Origin: Liolophura sinensis
Taxonomy: Eukaryota > Mollusca > Polyplacophora > Chitonida > Chitonidae
Reading direction: 5' to 3'
NCBI RefSeq assembly: GCF_032854445.1
Contig: NC_088299.1
Location: 16,673,608 to 16,737,607, forward strand
Length of the DNA stretch: 64,000 nucleotides
Of the stretch, positions 21,600 through 33,552 are shown in pieces; within the stretch, counting starts at the first letter, position 1; the number at the start of each line of letters is the position of its first letter. The notes under the pieces were generated by a model, which worked only from the letters and a program-made list of their open reading frames with translations, had not been told where the DNA came from and did not search any database. The position numbers and the translations under genes are program-made.

Positions 21600-22215
21600 C
21601 TAATACGACTTGTAAGTACCCGCATACATAGCCCAGCTATATTTACTGACAGGGCTGGTCAGCTTATGTGTGTTTATTTATTTATTTATTTGATTTCTGT
21701 TTAACGCTGTACTCAAGAATATTTCACTGATACGACGGCGACCAGCATTATGGTGGGTGGAAACCAGGCAATGCCCGTGGGAAACCCACGACCATCCGCA
21801 AGTACGGCAGGAGAGGAAGCCAGAATGAGCTGGACTTGAACTCACAGCGACGGCATTGGTGAGAGGCTCCTGAGTTATTACGCTGCTCTAGCGCGCTAAC
21901 CAACTAGCCACGTAGGCCCCGCTTATGTGTGTACTGACACGACTTGCAAGTACCCGTGTATATAGCCCAGCTATATTTATTGACAGGGTTAGCTGATGTG
22001 TGTACTGATACGACTTGTAAGTACCCGTAAACATAGCCCAGCTATATTTACTGACAGGACTAGTTAGCTCATGTGTCTACTGATACGACTTGTAAGTGCC
22101 CTAAACATAGTCCAGCTATATTTACTGACAGGGCTGGTTAGCTTATGTGTGTACTGATACGACTTATAAGTACCCGTAAACATAGTCCAGCTATATTTAC
22201 TGTCAGGACTGGTTA
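21600..22215. repeat. 75-bp tandem repeat split by a SINE
   Basis: Units of about 75 bp contain GATACGACTTGTAAGTACCC and CAGCTATATTTACTGACAGG. One unit lies left of the SINE (21600-21672) and four to the right (21932-22215), so the SINE inserted into an existing array. Confidence 0.9.
21673..21920 (-). mobile_element. Near full-length tRNA-derived SINE, 11-bp TSD
   Basis: Minus-strand SINE of the AAAT-tail family, about 248 bp, from the (TTTA)n tail at the left to the tRNA-like head (GGGGCCTACGTGGCTAGTTG on the minus strand) at the right. The duplication GCTTATGTGTG occurs at 21662-21672 and 21921-21931. About 15 bp of the core (GTTGCTGGCAGACCTTCC) are missing relative to the copy at 33268. 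Confidence 0.93.
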
Positions 22216-22483
22216 GTTTACAAAGCCGTGATAATTATACTTCTAAGGCTTGTTAACATGTAAAAGCCTGGGCAACATATGAGGCTCGTGTTAAAAATTG
22301 TGTATCGCAGAAACAATTTGTTTCCGTTAAGACGAATGCAGTCTACTGCAGTGCCTTCGTCAGTATATTAACCTCAACCGCCTCGTGTTTTTCACCATGT
22401 TCTCGCCACGATATGGCTGAAATATTGCCGAGGTTGCGTTAAGCCATAATCATTCATTCATTCATCAGTATATTATAAAGTTC

Positions 22484-22680
22484 AGTTGATTGGCGCGCTA
22501 GCCCGACGTAATGACCCAGGAGCCTCTCACTAATGCAGTCGCTGTGAGTTCAAGTCCAGGGCTCTGCCCTGTTTCCTCCCTCCATAATGCTAGTCGCCGT
22601 CGTATAAGTGAAATATCCTTGAGGGCGGCGTAAAACACCAATCAAATAAATAAATAAATATAAATATAAATAAATATATT
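22484..22680 (+). mobile_element. Truncated SINE copy, + strand
   Basis: It starts inside the tRNA-like head (GCGCGCTAGCCCGACGTAAT) and keeps the B-box-like GTTCAAGTCC. The core is shortened, and it ends CGGCGTAAAACACCAATCAA with an (AAAT)n tail. Confidence 0.88.
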
Positions 22681-22715
22681 ATAAAAATCTCAGATACGTA
22701 GGCCTACTGGCACCT

Positions 22716-22905
22716 GGGTCATCAAGGGATCTTACAAATTTCAGTCGTTAAACTTAGTATGTTCCTTTCCCTTATTTTAGCTGTTTTACAATAACTTACC
22801 TAGAATTTACGTTGTCAGGCAATATGTTGACCGCGTTATGTAAGAAATAACAATTTTAAAGCGATTTAAAATTTTGACTTAAGTGTAAGATCGCTACGTG
22901 ATTCT
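22716..22905. mobile_element. MITE-like element, copy 1 (about 190 bp)
   Basis: Ends are inverted repeats: TCATCAAGGGATCTTACA at the left and GTGTAAGATCGCTACGTGAT at the right. The interior (TTCCTTTCCCTTATTTTAGC, ACAATAACTTACCTAGAATT, AACAATTTTAAAGCGATTTA) matches the element at 34538-34750 over its whole length in the same orientation. No coding capacity. Superfamily not assigned. Confidence 0.8.
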
Positions 22906-23153
22906 GCGGCCTGGGTGACAGCTGACAAAAACTTCTATGCCCTTTGTTCGAATCGGTTCAGCTCTTGTCACACATCAGGAAGTTTGTCACGTATGCGTGA
23001 CGAGATGTGGTGGTTCTGAATGAATAAATTTTTAATTTCTTATGTTATATACTTTCTCAGTTATTTGATGATTTTTTGAAAATTGGTCTTGCAAAAATTG
23101 ACCCGAAACTTTCATTAAAGGTAGCTATTGATATAATGAATGTCATTTTCTTG
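22906..23153. other. Unique sequence before the 48-bp array
   Basis: AT-rich, no ORF of note. Runs directly into the first array unit. Confidence 0.6.
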
Positions 23154-24455
23154 GCTTATATTCAGTATATACCTCACCAATGTGTCCCGTGTCATTTGAC
23201 CGCTTATATTCAGTATATTCCTCACCAATATGTCCCGTGTCATTTGACCGCTTATATTTAGTATATACCTCACCAATGTGTCCCGTGTCATTTGACCGCT
23301 TATATTCAGTATATACCTCACCAATGTGTCCCGTGTCATTTGACCGCTTACATTCAGTATATACCTCACCAATGTGTCCCGAGTCATTTGACCGCTTATA
23401 TTCAGTATATACATCACCAATGTGTCCCGTGTCATTTGACCGCTTATATTCAGTATATACCTCACCAATGTGTCCCGTGTCATTTGACTGCTTATATTCA
23501 GTATATACCTCACCAATGTGTCCCGAGTCATTTGACCGCTTTTATTCAGTATATACCTCACCAATGTGTCCCGTGTCATTTGACCGCTTACATTCAGTAT
23601 ATACCTCACCAATGTGTCCCGAGTCATTTGACCGCTTATATTCAGTATATACCTCACCAATGTGTCCCGTGTCATTTGACCGCTTATATTTGTATATACC
23701 TCACCAATGTGTCCCGTGTCACTTGACCGCTTTTATTCAGTATATACCTCACCAATGTGTCCCGTGTCATTTGACCGCTTATATTCAGTATATACCTCAC
23801 CAATGTGTCCCGTGTCATTTGACCGCTTATATTCAGTATATACCTCACCAATGTGTCCCGAGTCACTTGACCGCTTATATTCAGTACATACCTCACCAAT
23901 GTGTCCCGTGTCATTTGAACGCTTATATTTAGTGTGTACCTCACCATGTGTCCCGAGTCATTTGGACCGCTTATATTCAGTATATACCTCACCAATGTGT
24001 CCCGTGTCATTTGACCGCTTACATTCAGTATATACCTCACCAATGTGTCCCGAGTCATTTGACCGCTTATATTCAGTATATACCTCACCAATGTGTCCCG
24101 TGTCATTTGACCGCTTACATTCAGTATATACCTCACCAATGTGTCCCGAGTCATTTGACCGCTTATATTCAGTATATACATCACCAATGTGTCCCGTGTC
24201 ATTTGACCGCTTATATTCAGTATATACCTCACCAATGTGTCCCGTGTCATTTGACTGCTTATATTCAGTATATACCTCACCAATGTGTCCCGAGTCATTT
24301 GACCGCTTTTATTCAGTATATACATCACCAATGTGTCCCGTGTCATTTGACCGCTTACATTCAGTATATACCTCACCAATGTGTCCCGTGTCATTTGACC
24401 GCTTTTATTCAGTATATACATCACCAATGTGTCCCGTGTCATTTGACCGCCTTTT
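23154..24455. repeat. 48-bp minisatellite, 27 units
   Basis: The unit is CTTATATTCAGTATATACCT then CACCAATGTGTCCCGTGTCA then TTTGACCG. Main variants are GTGTC/GAGTC and ACCTC/ACATC. A five-unit variant order (about 240 bp) at 23345 recurs unchanged at 24112, a segmental duplication 16 units apart. Small deletions at 23688 and 23944 change phase. A 48-bp unit is 16 codons, which explains long open frames on both strands. Confidence 0.97.
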
Positions 24456-25205
24456 ATTCATTTTGCCGTGTGCTCCTTACACAGGTATATATTTCAGCTG
24501 AGGTCAGGGTTTATGGGTTGAAGAAAGCCTGTTCGTAAGGTTTTAACAGATCACAAAGGATACAACAGATCACCTGCAGCTGGATTCGATCTCATAACCT
24601 CATTTCCCAATGGTTTGTCATCTGCAAACGAGATCTACTCAAACCCAAAGGTATAAATGAGAGTTAAAAGAGTTGCATGCATGTTATATTCGTATTAGTT
24701 TTCTTAAATGGTATAATTGAACGGTCCGGATAATTTGCGTACCTGTCAGACGAAGACATAATGACTGCCACGACGAGATTGTTCGGCAGTTTGTCGTTGT
24801 TGGACTAATAATTAAGAGAATGTCCCCTAATTATGCGAGGACAGAACAGCGCGCTCCGGGAAGGCTGGTCGAGTACAGCTAAGAAACTAGACAACCCTTG
24901 CTATCAAAGTCATTACCGGTTCTTGCCTGGAAACACGCGGGGAGGATCCGTCATGAGATTGTGGTTTCCGTTCAACTTTCCAATTAGTCTGAAGCTTGCG
25001 GAGATCGTCAGAAGAAAGTGGCTTGTAACTATTCCTTTCCCATTATCTGTCTATAAACATTATTTCTTTGACATCAGCATTGATATGCCAATGACGAATT
25101 GGTTTCCCACAACCACGAACCCGCTATCCTTCACCAGAGTTATCTCCCTTATGTATGCTACACGGTAAGTGATGTATTAAGTTAAAGTCACTCGTAGTCT
25201 GTCGG

Positions 25206-25259
25206 AATAAAGAGCTGGCGCTCTTTATTAGTTCACCTCTCATTATTTTGAGAGGTGAA
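25206..25259. other. Two adjacent perfect hairpins
   Basis: AATAAAGAGC (25206-25215) pairs with GCTCTTTATT (25220-25229) around a TGGC loop. Two bases later TTCACCTCTCA (25232-25242) pairs with TGAGAGGTGAA (25249-25259) around TTATTT. It is not the histone 3' stem-loop consensus. Confidence 0.9.
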
Positions 25260-25411
25260 ATTTCTCTCTGATTAATCTATAGTGCTGATTTATCTTAAGC
25301 TATTCAACTTTTGCTCTTTCGTGTGAAGGTATATGCTGTCTTAAACCACAAGGAAAAGCGTAAAGCGACCGAAAGACTTATACAACGAAACAACGGTATA
25401 TTGCCTTAGCC

Positions 25412-25512
25412 AAAACATCTCGAAACACGGAAAGCATCTCAAAAACACGAAAAACATCTCAGAAACACGGAAGCATCTCAGAAACAAGGAAAACATCTTA
25501 GAAACAGGGAAC
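25412..25512. repeat. Short degenerate 19-20-bp tandem repeat
   Basis: Five or so units of the form AACATCTCAGAAACACGGAA with small indels. Confidence 0.8.
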
Positions 25513-26546
25513 AGAGAGATTTGTCTAGAGGATTTGCCAGTGATTACTTTGAGGTAAACTACTGCATCAACGTCCTACAACAGATACAGCACAGCACAGC
25601 ACAACTGGGAATTGGCTTAGACAGCTCTGGGCTTCAATTACCTAAACCAGAGTTTGTCTCAAACCCGCAGTTGTTTCACACAGTTCACACTGCTTTTGAA
25701 TCCCAGGTATACCCAGAAACATTTATTACAGTAACTATTAGGTTTTTGCTAAGATCACTTATCATACACTCTTGGACAAATATTTTCTTTGGGCTAATTA
25801 CCCTTATCTTGAAGAAATTTTACTTCATCATATAATATTTCATCATTAACTTCGTCGCTTTCAGGAAGTACAGACCGAGTATTATGTATATGTGCACATA
25901 AAGAGGCGTTTGAAAATTTTTGACCAGAACGGTACAATTCAGAGGCAGTTGAAGATTTTTGGGACTTGAACGGTACAATTCGTACACATAACAAATCACG
26001 TAAACAAAAATAACTCTTTGTTGACTTTGGTCTCGTGATAAGTAAGCCAACAGGTATATGTGAAGAATTCTTTAGTATTTCGCTAAACAACGATAAATGT
26101 TAAATTAATAAACAAAACACTTCTATATTGAAACATCTATCTGTTTCCAATCCTAGGAAACAATGGATTTATTAGCCATTTTTGTTAACAAACGACAGTC
26201 CTGTCATCAGCTTGGCATCCAGCTAAATAAATCCAGTACGAAACCTTTTGTTGCCCTGCAGTAAGAACAATATTACGTGGCAAGCCGGATGTAACACCGT
26301 GGAGCTTTAGGTTGAATTATAACATATTTGGCTTGAAGCAACTTCTTCCTGGCGGGTGGCTGATTTTTGAAAATCGATTTTCTTATCTGTGCTTGTATTT
26401 CGTTTTTTAATATCAGCGTGTTTGGCCAAGGGTTGTGTATCTGGTACTGTTGAAAGCATGACTGTCGCAGACTGAAAATGACACGAGGCATCCGGTTTCT
26501 CCATTAGTGGTGTTATAATAATGACAACATTCTCACTGCCGGGGAT

Positions 26547-26548
<2 letters not shown>

Positions 26549-26644
<96 letters not shown>

Positions 26645-26653
26645 ATATATATC
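26549..26653. repeat. (TA)n microsatellite
   Basis: About 100 bp of alternating TA with three phase slips (for example at 26593 and 26632). Confidence 0.98.
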
Positions 26654-27245
26654 CTTACAAAGGTGTAGCACCCTGGGTCGCCAAGAAATAATATATAGGA
26701 TGAGGAAGCTGGGGTTATTGTCTGCAATATTCAGTTATCATAATGTATTACGTGTCCTGGTATATCCTATATTGACCTCACCTGGGTGGGCATATCAATG
26801 CATTAATGGACAGGTGAATAATTTATACCATTTTTATTGGCATCTATGTTTCCTACACTACAATGAAAAAATAAACTGGACAAACGACATGATTTCTTTT
26901 ATTACGCCTCAAACAGAATTATGGAAAATCGTTTTGGTAAAACAGGTCTTTATAAGTCATTATTGTTGGTGTATGACTCAAATGCCATGTCCAATGGCGA
27001 ATAACACACCCTTCATGTGACAAATCATGACTCGTTGAATGTCGTCTGCTTGGAGTGAAAGCGATAAATAAAATGGCTGTGCCTCGCTTCGGCTACCTAT
27101 GGATAAACCAATCTGGCTATTTCCCCAGCAAATGATGCTCCTCGTTCTGGCTCCGTCTGGGCTCCGGTCATTTCAGTCAGTCTTAGTGGACTAGGATCTG
27201 TAAATGCTATTCTGTAAATGCTATGCTAATGATCTGAGCAGATGA
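26654..27245. other. No gene seen
   Basis: Unique AT-rich sequence. The open frame at 26700-27020 has no recognised content. Confidence 0.5.
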
Positions 27246-27905
27246 AAATAATTGTTCATTAGCGGTGTTACATGTCCAAGTAAGTAATTGTTCATTAGCG
27301 GTGTTACATGACCAAGTAAGTAATTGTTCATTAGCGGTGTTACATGACCAAGTAAGTAATTGTTCATTAGCGGTGTTACATGGCCAAGTAAGTAATTGTT
27401 CAATAGTGGTGTTACATGACCAAGTAAGTAATTGTTCATTAGCTGTGTTACATGTCCAAGTAAGTAATTGTTCATTAGCGGTGTTACATGACCAAGTAAG
27501 TAATTGTTCAATAGTGGTGTTACATGACCAAGTAAGTAATTGTTCAATAGTGGTGTTACATGACCAAGTAAGTAATTGTTCAATAGTGGTGTTACATGAC
27601 CAAGTAAGTAATTGTTCAATAGTGGTGTTACATGTCTAAGTAAGTAATTGTTGAATAGCGGTGTAACATGTCCAAGTAAGAAATTGTTGAATAGCGGTGG
27701 TACATGTCCAAGTAAGTAATTGTTCAATAGCGGTGGTACATGTCCAAGTAAGTAATTGTTCAATAGTGGTGTTACAAGACGAAGTAAATAATTGTTGAAT
27801 AGCGGTGTTACATGTCCAAGTAAGTAATTGTTCAATAGTGGTGTTACAAGACGAAGTAAATAATTGTTGAATAGCGGTGTTACATGACCAAGTAAGTAAT
27901 TGTTT
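27246..27905 (+). repeat. 36-bp minisatellite, about 18 units, each with GTAAGT
   Basis: The unit is ACATGACCAAGTAAGTAATT then GTTCATTAGCGGTGTT. Variation is mostly CATTAGCGG / CAATAGTGG / GAATAGCGG. Nearly every unit has GTAAGT on the + strand, the consensus 5' splice site intron start. No neighbouring exon is recognised, so this may be coincidence. Confidence 0.96.
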
Positions 27906-30002
27906 AAAAGCGAAGTTAAAAGACCAATCTGTGTTGGAAAAACAAATACTCTCGTTTATTAAGTGTTAAAACGCAAGTCTTTTACACAATTCTCCTAATG
28001 AAGTTTTTGAACCTTATAATTGACAGGTACAGGCTTAGAAGACGTGAAGCATTGTTGATATGGTTAATTAACACAAATACGCCACGAGACCAAACGTAGG
28101 CCAACATGTATATACACTGTATTTGTCAACATATGTATCAAACCCACGGTTTAAAAACGTATTTTTCTAACGTTGTATAACCGAGATGGAGTTCAAAGTA
28201 AGCCAAGACGTGAACATCGAGAAGATCGAACGCGCCACAATATTGTCAGTTTTAACCGATTCTTTAGGCGCGAACTGTTACCACAATCCGGGGAGTCAGG
28301 CGATCTCTGTTTTGCCTTTTTATCATTCAGACTGAATAACGTAGGTTATGAGTGACGTGATATCATGTTCCCGGTTTCTCTATAAAACGGCATATCCCAT
28401 GGCGCCGTGCGAATACCAGATTAAAAGCTGATTTACACTTGCGAAGCACATCAGGAAAAATAGCTGTAGCAAGTTAGGTTATTTTTTCAATCTTCGCTGG
28501 AAACAACTAAGGTCATAATTATTTCTTGTCTTTTCTTTAAAAGTACATGAAGCTTTAATGGATGGATGTAGGGTTAACGTCGTGCTATTTAAAGCCCACT
28601 TAACTTAATCGTGTCCGGGAATGGTGGGTTATGACAGAAAACTTACAGAGGCGTATTGAACGATGTATTGAGCCGTGAATTTCCTATTGTCCCCACTACT
28701 TCTTACTTGTTCTCAGCATTCCTGTTTACGTACGCCTGTATTATCGGCTTGGTAAACCGCCTCAACGCCCTCCATTTACTTTCACAGTCTACGACACGAT
28801 TGTGATTTGTCGGTGATATGTACAGTGCATTAGACTTGAGTGGAAGCTGAAGTAAGAGTTGTTCTTTGGGTTTTCTCCATGTGGACTGTGTAAAATAATG
28901 AAGTGACCTGATGTGAAGGGATAATCGATCTAAGACGCCAACTTAAGACTTACACGCTATTACAATATTATTTTTTATACATGTATACATGTATATCCGA
29001 AGGTTGCGAAAAAAAGTTGCAAATACCAATACGTGACTGAAAATATTTTTATGACGTTTGTACATGCACTTTGGAGTTTTCGAAAATGCAAAATTAACTT
29101 CGCCTTTTTCCTTTTTTGAAAAGGTCTAAATTGCCAAAGAGCCAAGTTAACAACGCGTTTTCGCCTTCCTTTTTCTTCTGTTTAACTTTCCAGTCTGAAT
29201 GTGTTGTCGGCGACTTGACTGCCTGCTGGAGATACATGTAATTTACAACGATCATTAACCCTCATCGGGCCGTTGAACAGGCAAAATCAAGACGAGGACT
29301 ACAAATGGAAACGAACGAGCACATTGCCGTTACTGACCGTGTGTATAATTGACGAATCGACGGCATCGCCTGGCAAATCATGTCCACCATAGTAGGAAGC
29401 ACGAGGATAATAACTGTAAGGGAAGACATTATGCCGAACAAGCAGGGCTTGACATTAAGGGATAGCAATACAGGGAGTGTTCAAACGAAACAAAAAATCT
29501 CTAATATCTATCTGACATACTTTGGGGTTTTCGACCTTCGCGCTTTCTCCTTTTAAACCTCCGCACTTTCGTGGTTTCACGTTTTCGACCATCGTCCTTT
29601 CGTGCTTTATATGTTCAATGTTGAAACTAAGAAACCGCGAGTAGTTGCATCTGGTGGCTGTTCCTCATAGCAGTCGTAACGTTACACCCGTCGCAATTAC
29701 CAAGGCGGCGTATACCGTCATTGTGATTACGTTATGACCTCTTAGAGAAACAGCCCCCTGGTTTCCATAACGTTTAACTAAAACATCGACATTTTCATAA
29801 TTGCGGTTAAGGAGATGTTGCCGGCATATATTTCACAGCAAGGAATAGTTAGGTGTCTGACAGCGTTGCAGGCTCGGCGTGGTTGGCTCAGACGAAGCTG
29901 ATATTTGTGAAAGGTAGCAATTACTTGGACCATTCTAAAGTAACAGTAAAAATTCCCCTGGATTTGCGCTCATGTTACCATTTATAGTCTGTGTAAGGTT
30001 AG
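27906..30002. other. No gene supported
   Basis: Unique sequence. An 18-bp palindrome of ATACATGTAT type lies at 28977-28994. A degenerate pyrimidine-rich repeat (TTTTCGACCTTCGCGCTTTC-like) is at 29524-29605. A minus-strand frame at 29262-29468 is hydrophobic but unassigned. Confidence 0.5.
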
Positions 30003-30485
30003 ATTTATTTATTTATTTGATTGAGTGAGTGAGTGAGTGCTTGGGGTTTAACGTCGTACTCAACAATGTTTCAGTCATATGACGACGAAAGAATCATTAG
30101 GGTGCTGGCACGTGTAATGTGCCTCCTTGTTGCAGGACAGATTTCCACCGCTCTTTTATTTAGTGCTGCTTCACTGAGACGACTTACCGAAGGCAAGTAA
30201 GCCGCCCCGCCCGAGCCATTATACTGATACGGGTCAACCAGTCGTTGCACTATCCCCTTCATGCTGAACGCCAAGCAAGGAAGTTACAACTTCCTCTTTT
30301 AAAGTCTTAGGTGTGACTCGATCAAGGATTGATCCTGGATCTACCGGTCCCGAAGCGGACGCTCTACCAACTGTGCTCTCCGGGCCGGTCATTTTTTGAT
30401 TGAAGGTCTACGTCGCTCTGAAGAATATTTCTCTGATACGATGGCAGTTAAGCAGCATTATAGTGCATGGAAGAAAACCGGGCTT
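30003..30485 (-). mobile_element. SINE of the AAAT-tail family, interrupted by another SINE
   Basis: The (TTTA)n tail at 30003-30020 and the core piece at about 30397-30485 (GAAGAATATTTCTCTGATAC, AGCAGCATTATAGTGCATGG) are the two parts of one minus-strand SINE. They are separated by the ACTC-tail SINE. The head is missing. Confidence 0.75.
30025..30390 (-). mobile_element. tRNA-derived SINE, (ACTC)n-tail family, nested
   Basis: Read on the minus strand: a tRNA-like head with AGTTGGTAGAGCG (A box) and CCAGGATCAATCC (B-box-like), about 250 bp of body, then GAGTACGACGTTAAACCCCA and an (ACTC)n tail. TTTGATTGA-type sequence at both edges (about 30016-30024 and 30396-30404) is the target duplication and lies in the host SINE's tail. 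About 365 bp, apparently complete. Confidence 0.88.
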
Positions 30486-31974
30486 TGTGGGTGATTTTAG
30501 TATTGTCAGTCCAGAACAATGTTTTAAACTTTAGTGGATCTCCATAGGAACACAGACCTCGGCTTAAAAGCCGGTGATAACGTGTAGGCCTAACGGGATG
30601 AAAGCAAATGTCATGAATAGATTTTATTAAAATCCAGTTTAAGCGTGGTGTGTGACAAGATGTGAGCCCTCCTGGAAGTAGCAGAGCAAAGCATGTAGCC
30701 CAGTTTCCACCTTAATTTGGTCCACAAAATGTACATCCTGTCATGTACTGCTTGGCAACTTCTTTACGGAATAAAACGCGTCCAGTTTGGTGCATTCAAA
30801 GACGATAATGTTGGCTAAGCAAAGCCTTAGTCTACGCAATAGAGATGTTCGTTCGTTCACGAACAATGGACAATACTGTTGTCTTACACTTTGTACTAGA
30901 TTTTCAGAGAATCGAAATACTACAAGGCTGAAAAGAATGCGGTCAAACACTATTAAAATATGTTCTTGTGTCTGTGTTCACTTGTGTGGCTGAGGTGGGT
31001 TTAATTAAGGTATTTTGACATTTTTATTGGCAAACCGGTGGACGGCAACTTAAGCCATTTGCAAACTTTTGGAATTAATGAACGACTTCTCTCTAATGGA
31101 ATAAAGAGGACGGATATATTTTATATAAACAAAAATTCATACATCGAAACATTCGTTTTGAGCTAAAATTTCATTTGTTATTCCTTTCTTAGGTAATACT
31201 CATGCCTTTGTTTTATATTTATACATAAAGATGTCTTTTTTCAAACGTTAGAAAGCCATGATCCTAGGGGGCGTGTAAATTGTTCGTATTTGTGCGTTTA
31301 TGGGAACAGTTAGAATAAAACCCTAACTGAGGTAAATTGACAAGAGGCCATATTTCACCTGTTACGTGTGACCATTTGTCAGCTATCACACTGTCGCCGC
31401 TGCTCTGGCTTTTCTCTCTCTACTGTATGTCTTTAATTATATTTTATTCTGCGTTTAACTATGTTTTCAGTCGAGGTAACGGTTTTTGCACATAACATCT
31501 ACAAGATTTAGGTCGACAACCTGCGTGTTTCTCCATCACCAGCGATTAAACCACAGACTGTACGCGAGGCTAAGCCCATTATGAGAGGGTATGCCAGGCC
31601 TGACGTGTAGGCAGCGGTCATTAAGGTGATTAGCTACAGAACTAATGGATATTAGAGAGTCTATTTATCATTGCCCGCACCCCCAGGGAGTAGCTTCTTC
31701 AAACAGCCACCACGTTGGGCCAGGCACATCTACTATCAGGACGTAATGACGTTCTGTTTTGTATGTTGCCGTGGCGGTTACAGCAGGTACGAATTGCGAC
31801 TGATTCGTAATACGCGTTCCATATGGTCAACCATATGCCTGTATATACCTTTACTTCAAAGACAAATCCATCTACCTGTGATTAAGGTGTTTATTTGCCA
31901 GACTACTGTGTGTTTAATACGTCTCATAACTTATATGTACCTAGTTAATAGGTCTCTTCGATAGATTTTGCAAG
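30486..31974. other. No gene seen; left copy of a flanking direct repeat
   Basis: Unique AT-rich sequence. Bases 31255-31410 (GGGGGCGTGTAAATTG, GACAAGAGGCCATATTTCAC, CTATCACACTGTCG) reappear in diverged form at 34198-34345, on the other side of the 25-bp array. Confidence 0.55.
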
Positions 31975-33521
31975 CTATCTTCCTACTGGGTCTTGTGCCA
32001 TCTCTCCCTAATGAGTTTTGTGACATCTCCACCTATTGGGTCTTGTGCCATCTCTCTCTACTGAGTTTTGTGACATCTCCACCTATTGGGTCTTGTGCCA
32101 TCTCTCCCTAATGAGTTTTGTGACATCTCCACCTATGGGGTCTTGTGACATCTCTACCTAATGAGTTTTGTGACATCTCCACCTATGGGGTCTTGTGCCA
32201 TCTCTCCCTAATGAGTTTTGTGACATCTCCACCTATTGGGTCTTGTGCCATCTCTCCCTAATGAGTTTTGTGACATTTCCACCTATTGGGTCTTGTGCCA
32301 TCTCTCCCTAATGAGTTTTGTGACATCTCCACCTATGGGGCCTTGTGACATCTCTACCTAATGAGTTTTGTGACATCTCCACCTATTGGGCCTTGTGCCA
32401 TCTCTCCCTAATGAGTTTCGTGACATCTCCACCTATTGGGTCTTGTGGCATCTCTCCCTAATGAGTTTTGTGACATCTCCACCTATGGGGCCTTGTGACA
32501 TCTCTACCTAATAGGATCTTGTGACATCTCTACTTAATAGGTTTTGTGACATCTCAACCTGATGGGTCTTGTGACATCTCTACTTAATAGGGTCTTGTGA
32601 TCATCTCTACCTAATGGTTTTTGTGACATCTCTACATAGGGGGTCTTGTGACATCTCTACCTAATAGGTTTTGTGACATCTCCACCTATGGGGCTTTGTG
32701 ACATCTCTACATAATAGGATCTTGTGACATCTCTACTTAATAGGTTTTGTGACATCTCAACCTGATGGGTCTTGTGACATCTCTACCTAATAGGTCTTGT
32801 GACATCTCAACCTAATGGGTCTTGTAACATCAGTACCTAGTGGATCTTGTGCCATCTCTACTTTATGGGTCTTGTGACATCTTTAATGGGTCTTGTGCTA
32901 TCTCTGCTTAATGGGTCTTGTGACATCTCAACCTGATGGGTCTTGTGACATCTCTACCTAATAGGTTTTGTGACATCTCTACCTATAGGGTCTTGCCATG
33001 TCTCCGCCTATGGGGCCTTGTGACATCTCTACCTAATAGGATCTTGTGACATCTCTACTTAATAGGTTTTGTGACATCTCAACCTGATGGGTCTTGTGAC
33101 ATCTCTACCTAATGGATCTTGTGCCATCTCTACCTATTGGGTTTTGTGACATCTCTACCTACAGGGTCCTGTGATATCTCTACCTATAGGATCCTGTGAC
33201 ATCTCTAACTAATGGGTCTTGTGACATCTCTACCTAATATGTCCTCTGAATATCTATCTAATGGATAGGGGCCTCCGTGGCTCAGTTGGTTAGTACGCTA
33301 GCGCAGCGTAATGACCCAGGAGTCTCTCACTAATGCCCTCGCTGTGAGTTCAAGTCCAGCTCATGCTGGCTTCCTCTCCGGCCGTAAGTGGGAAGGTCTG
33401 GCAGCAACCTGCGGATGGTCGTGGGTTTCCCCCAGGCTGTGCCCGGTTTCCACCCACCATAATGCTGACCGCCATCGTATAAGTGAAATATTCTTGAGTA
33501 CGGCGTGAAACACCAATCAAA

Positions 33522-33552
<31 letters not shown>

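Larger units (their letters stand above)
24456..26548. other. No gene supported
   Basis: Unique AT-rich sequence with a pair of adjacent perfect hairpins (25206-25259) and a short 19-20-bp repeat (25412-25512, words like AACATCTCAGAAACACGG). Open frames at 24833-25168 and 25521-25835 have no recognisable domain or splice borders. Confidence 0.5.

Noticed and set aside
23115-24538. Open frames of 144-264 codons on both strands
   Set aside because: Products of the 48-bp repeat (16 codons); same periodic peptide throughout.
25206-25259. Histone 3' stem-loop
   Set aside because: Stem and loop sequences do not match the conserved histone stem-loop and no histone gene is nearby.
29262-29468. Hydrophobic minus-strand frame suggesting a receptor membrane segment
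   Set aside because: Only ~70 codons, no family motif, no splice borders; hydrophobic stretches arise easily in T-rich DNA.
33268-33552. Functional tRNA gene
   Set aside because: A-box and B-box-like segments are present, but the cloverleaf is not complete and the unit continues into a SINE body and tail.
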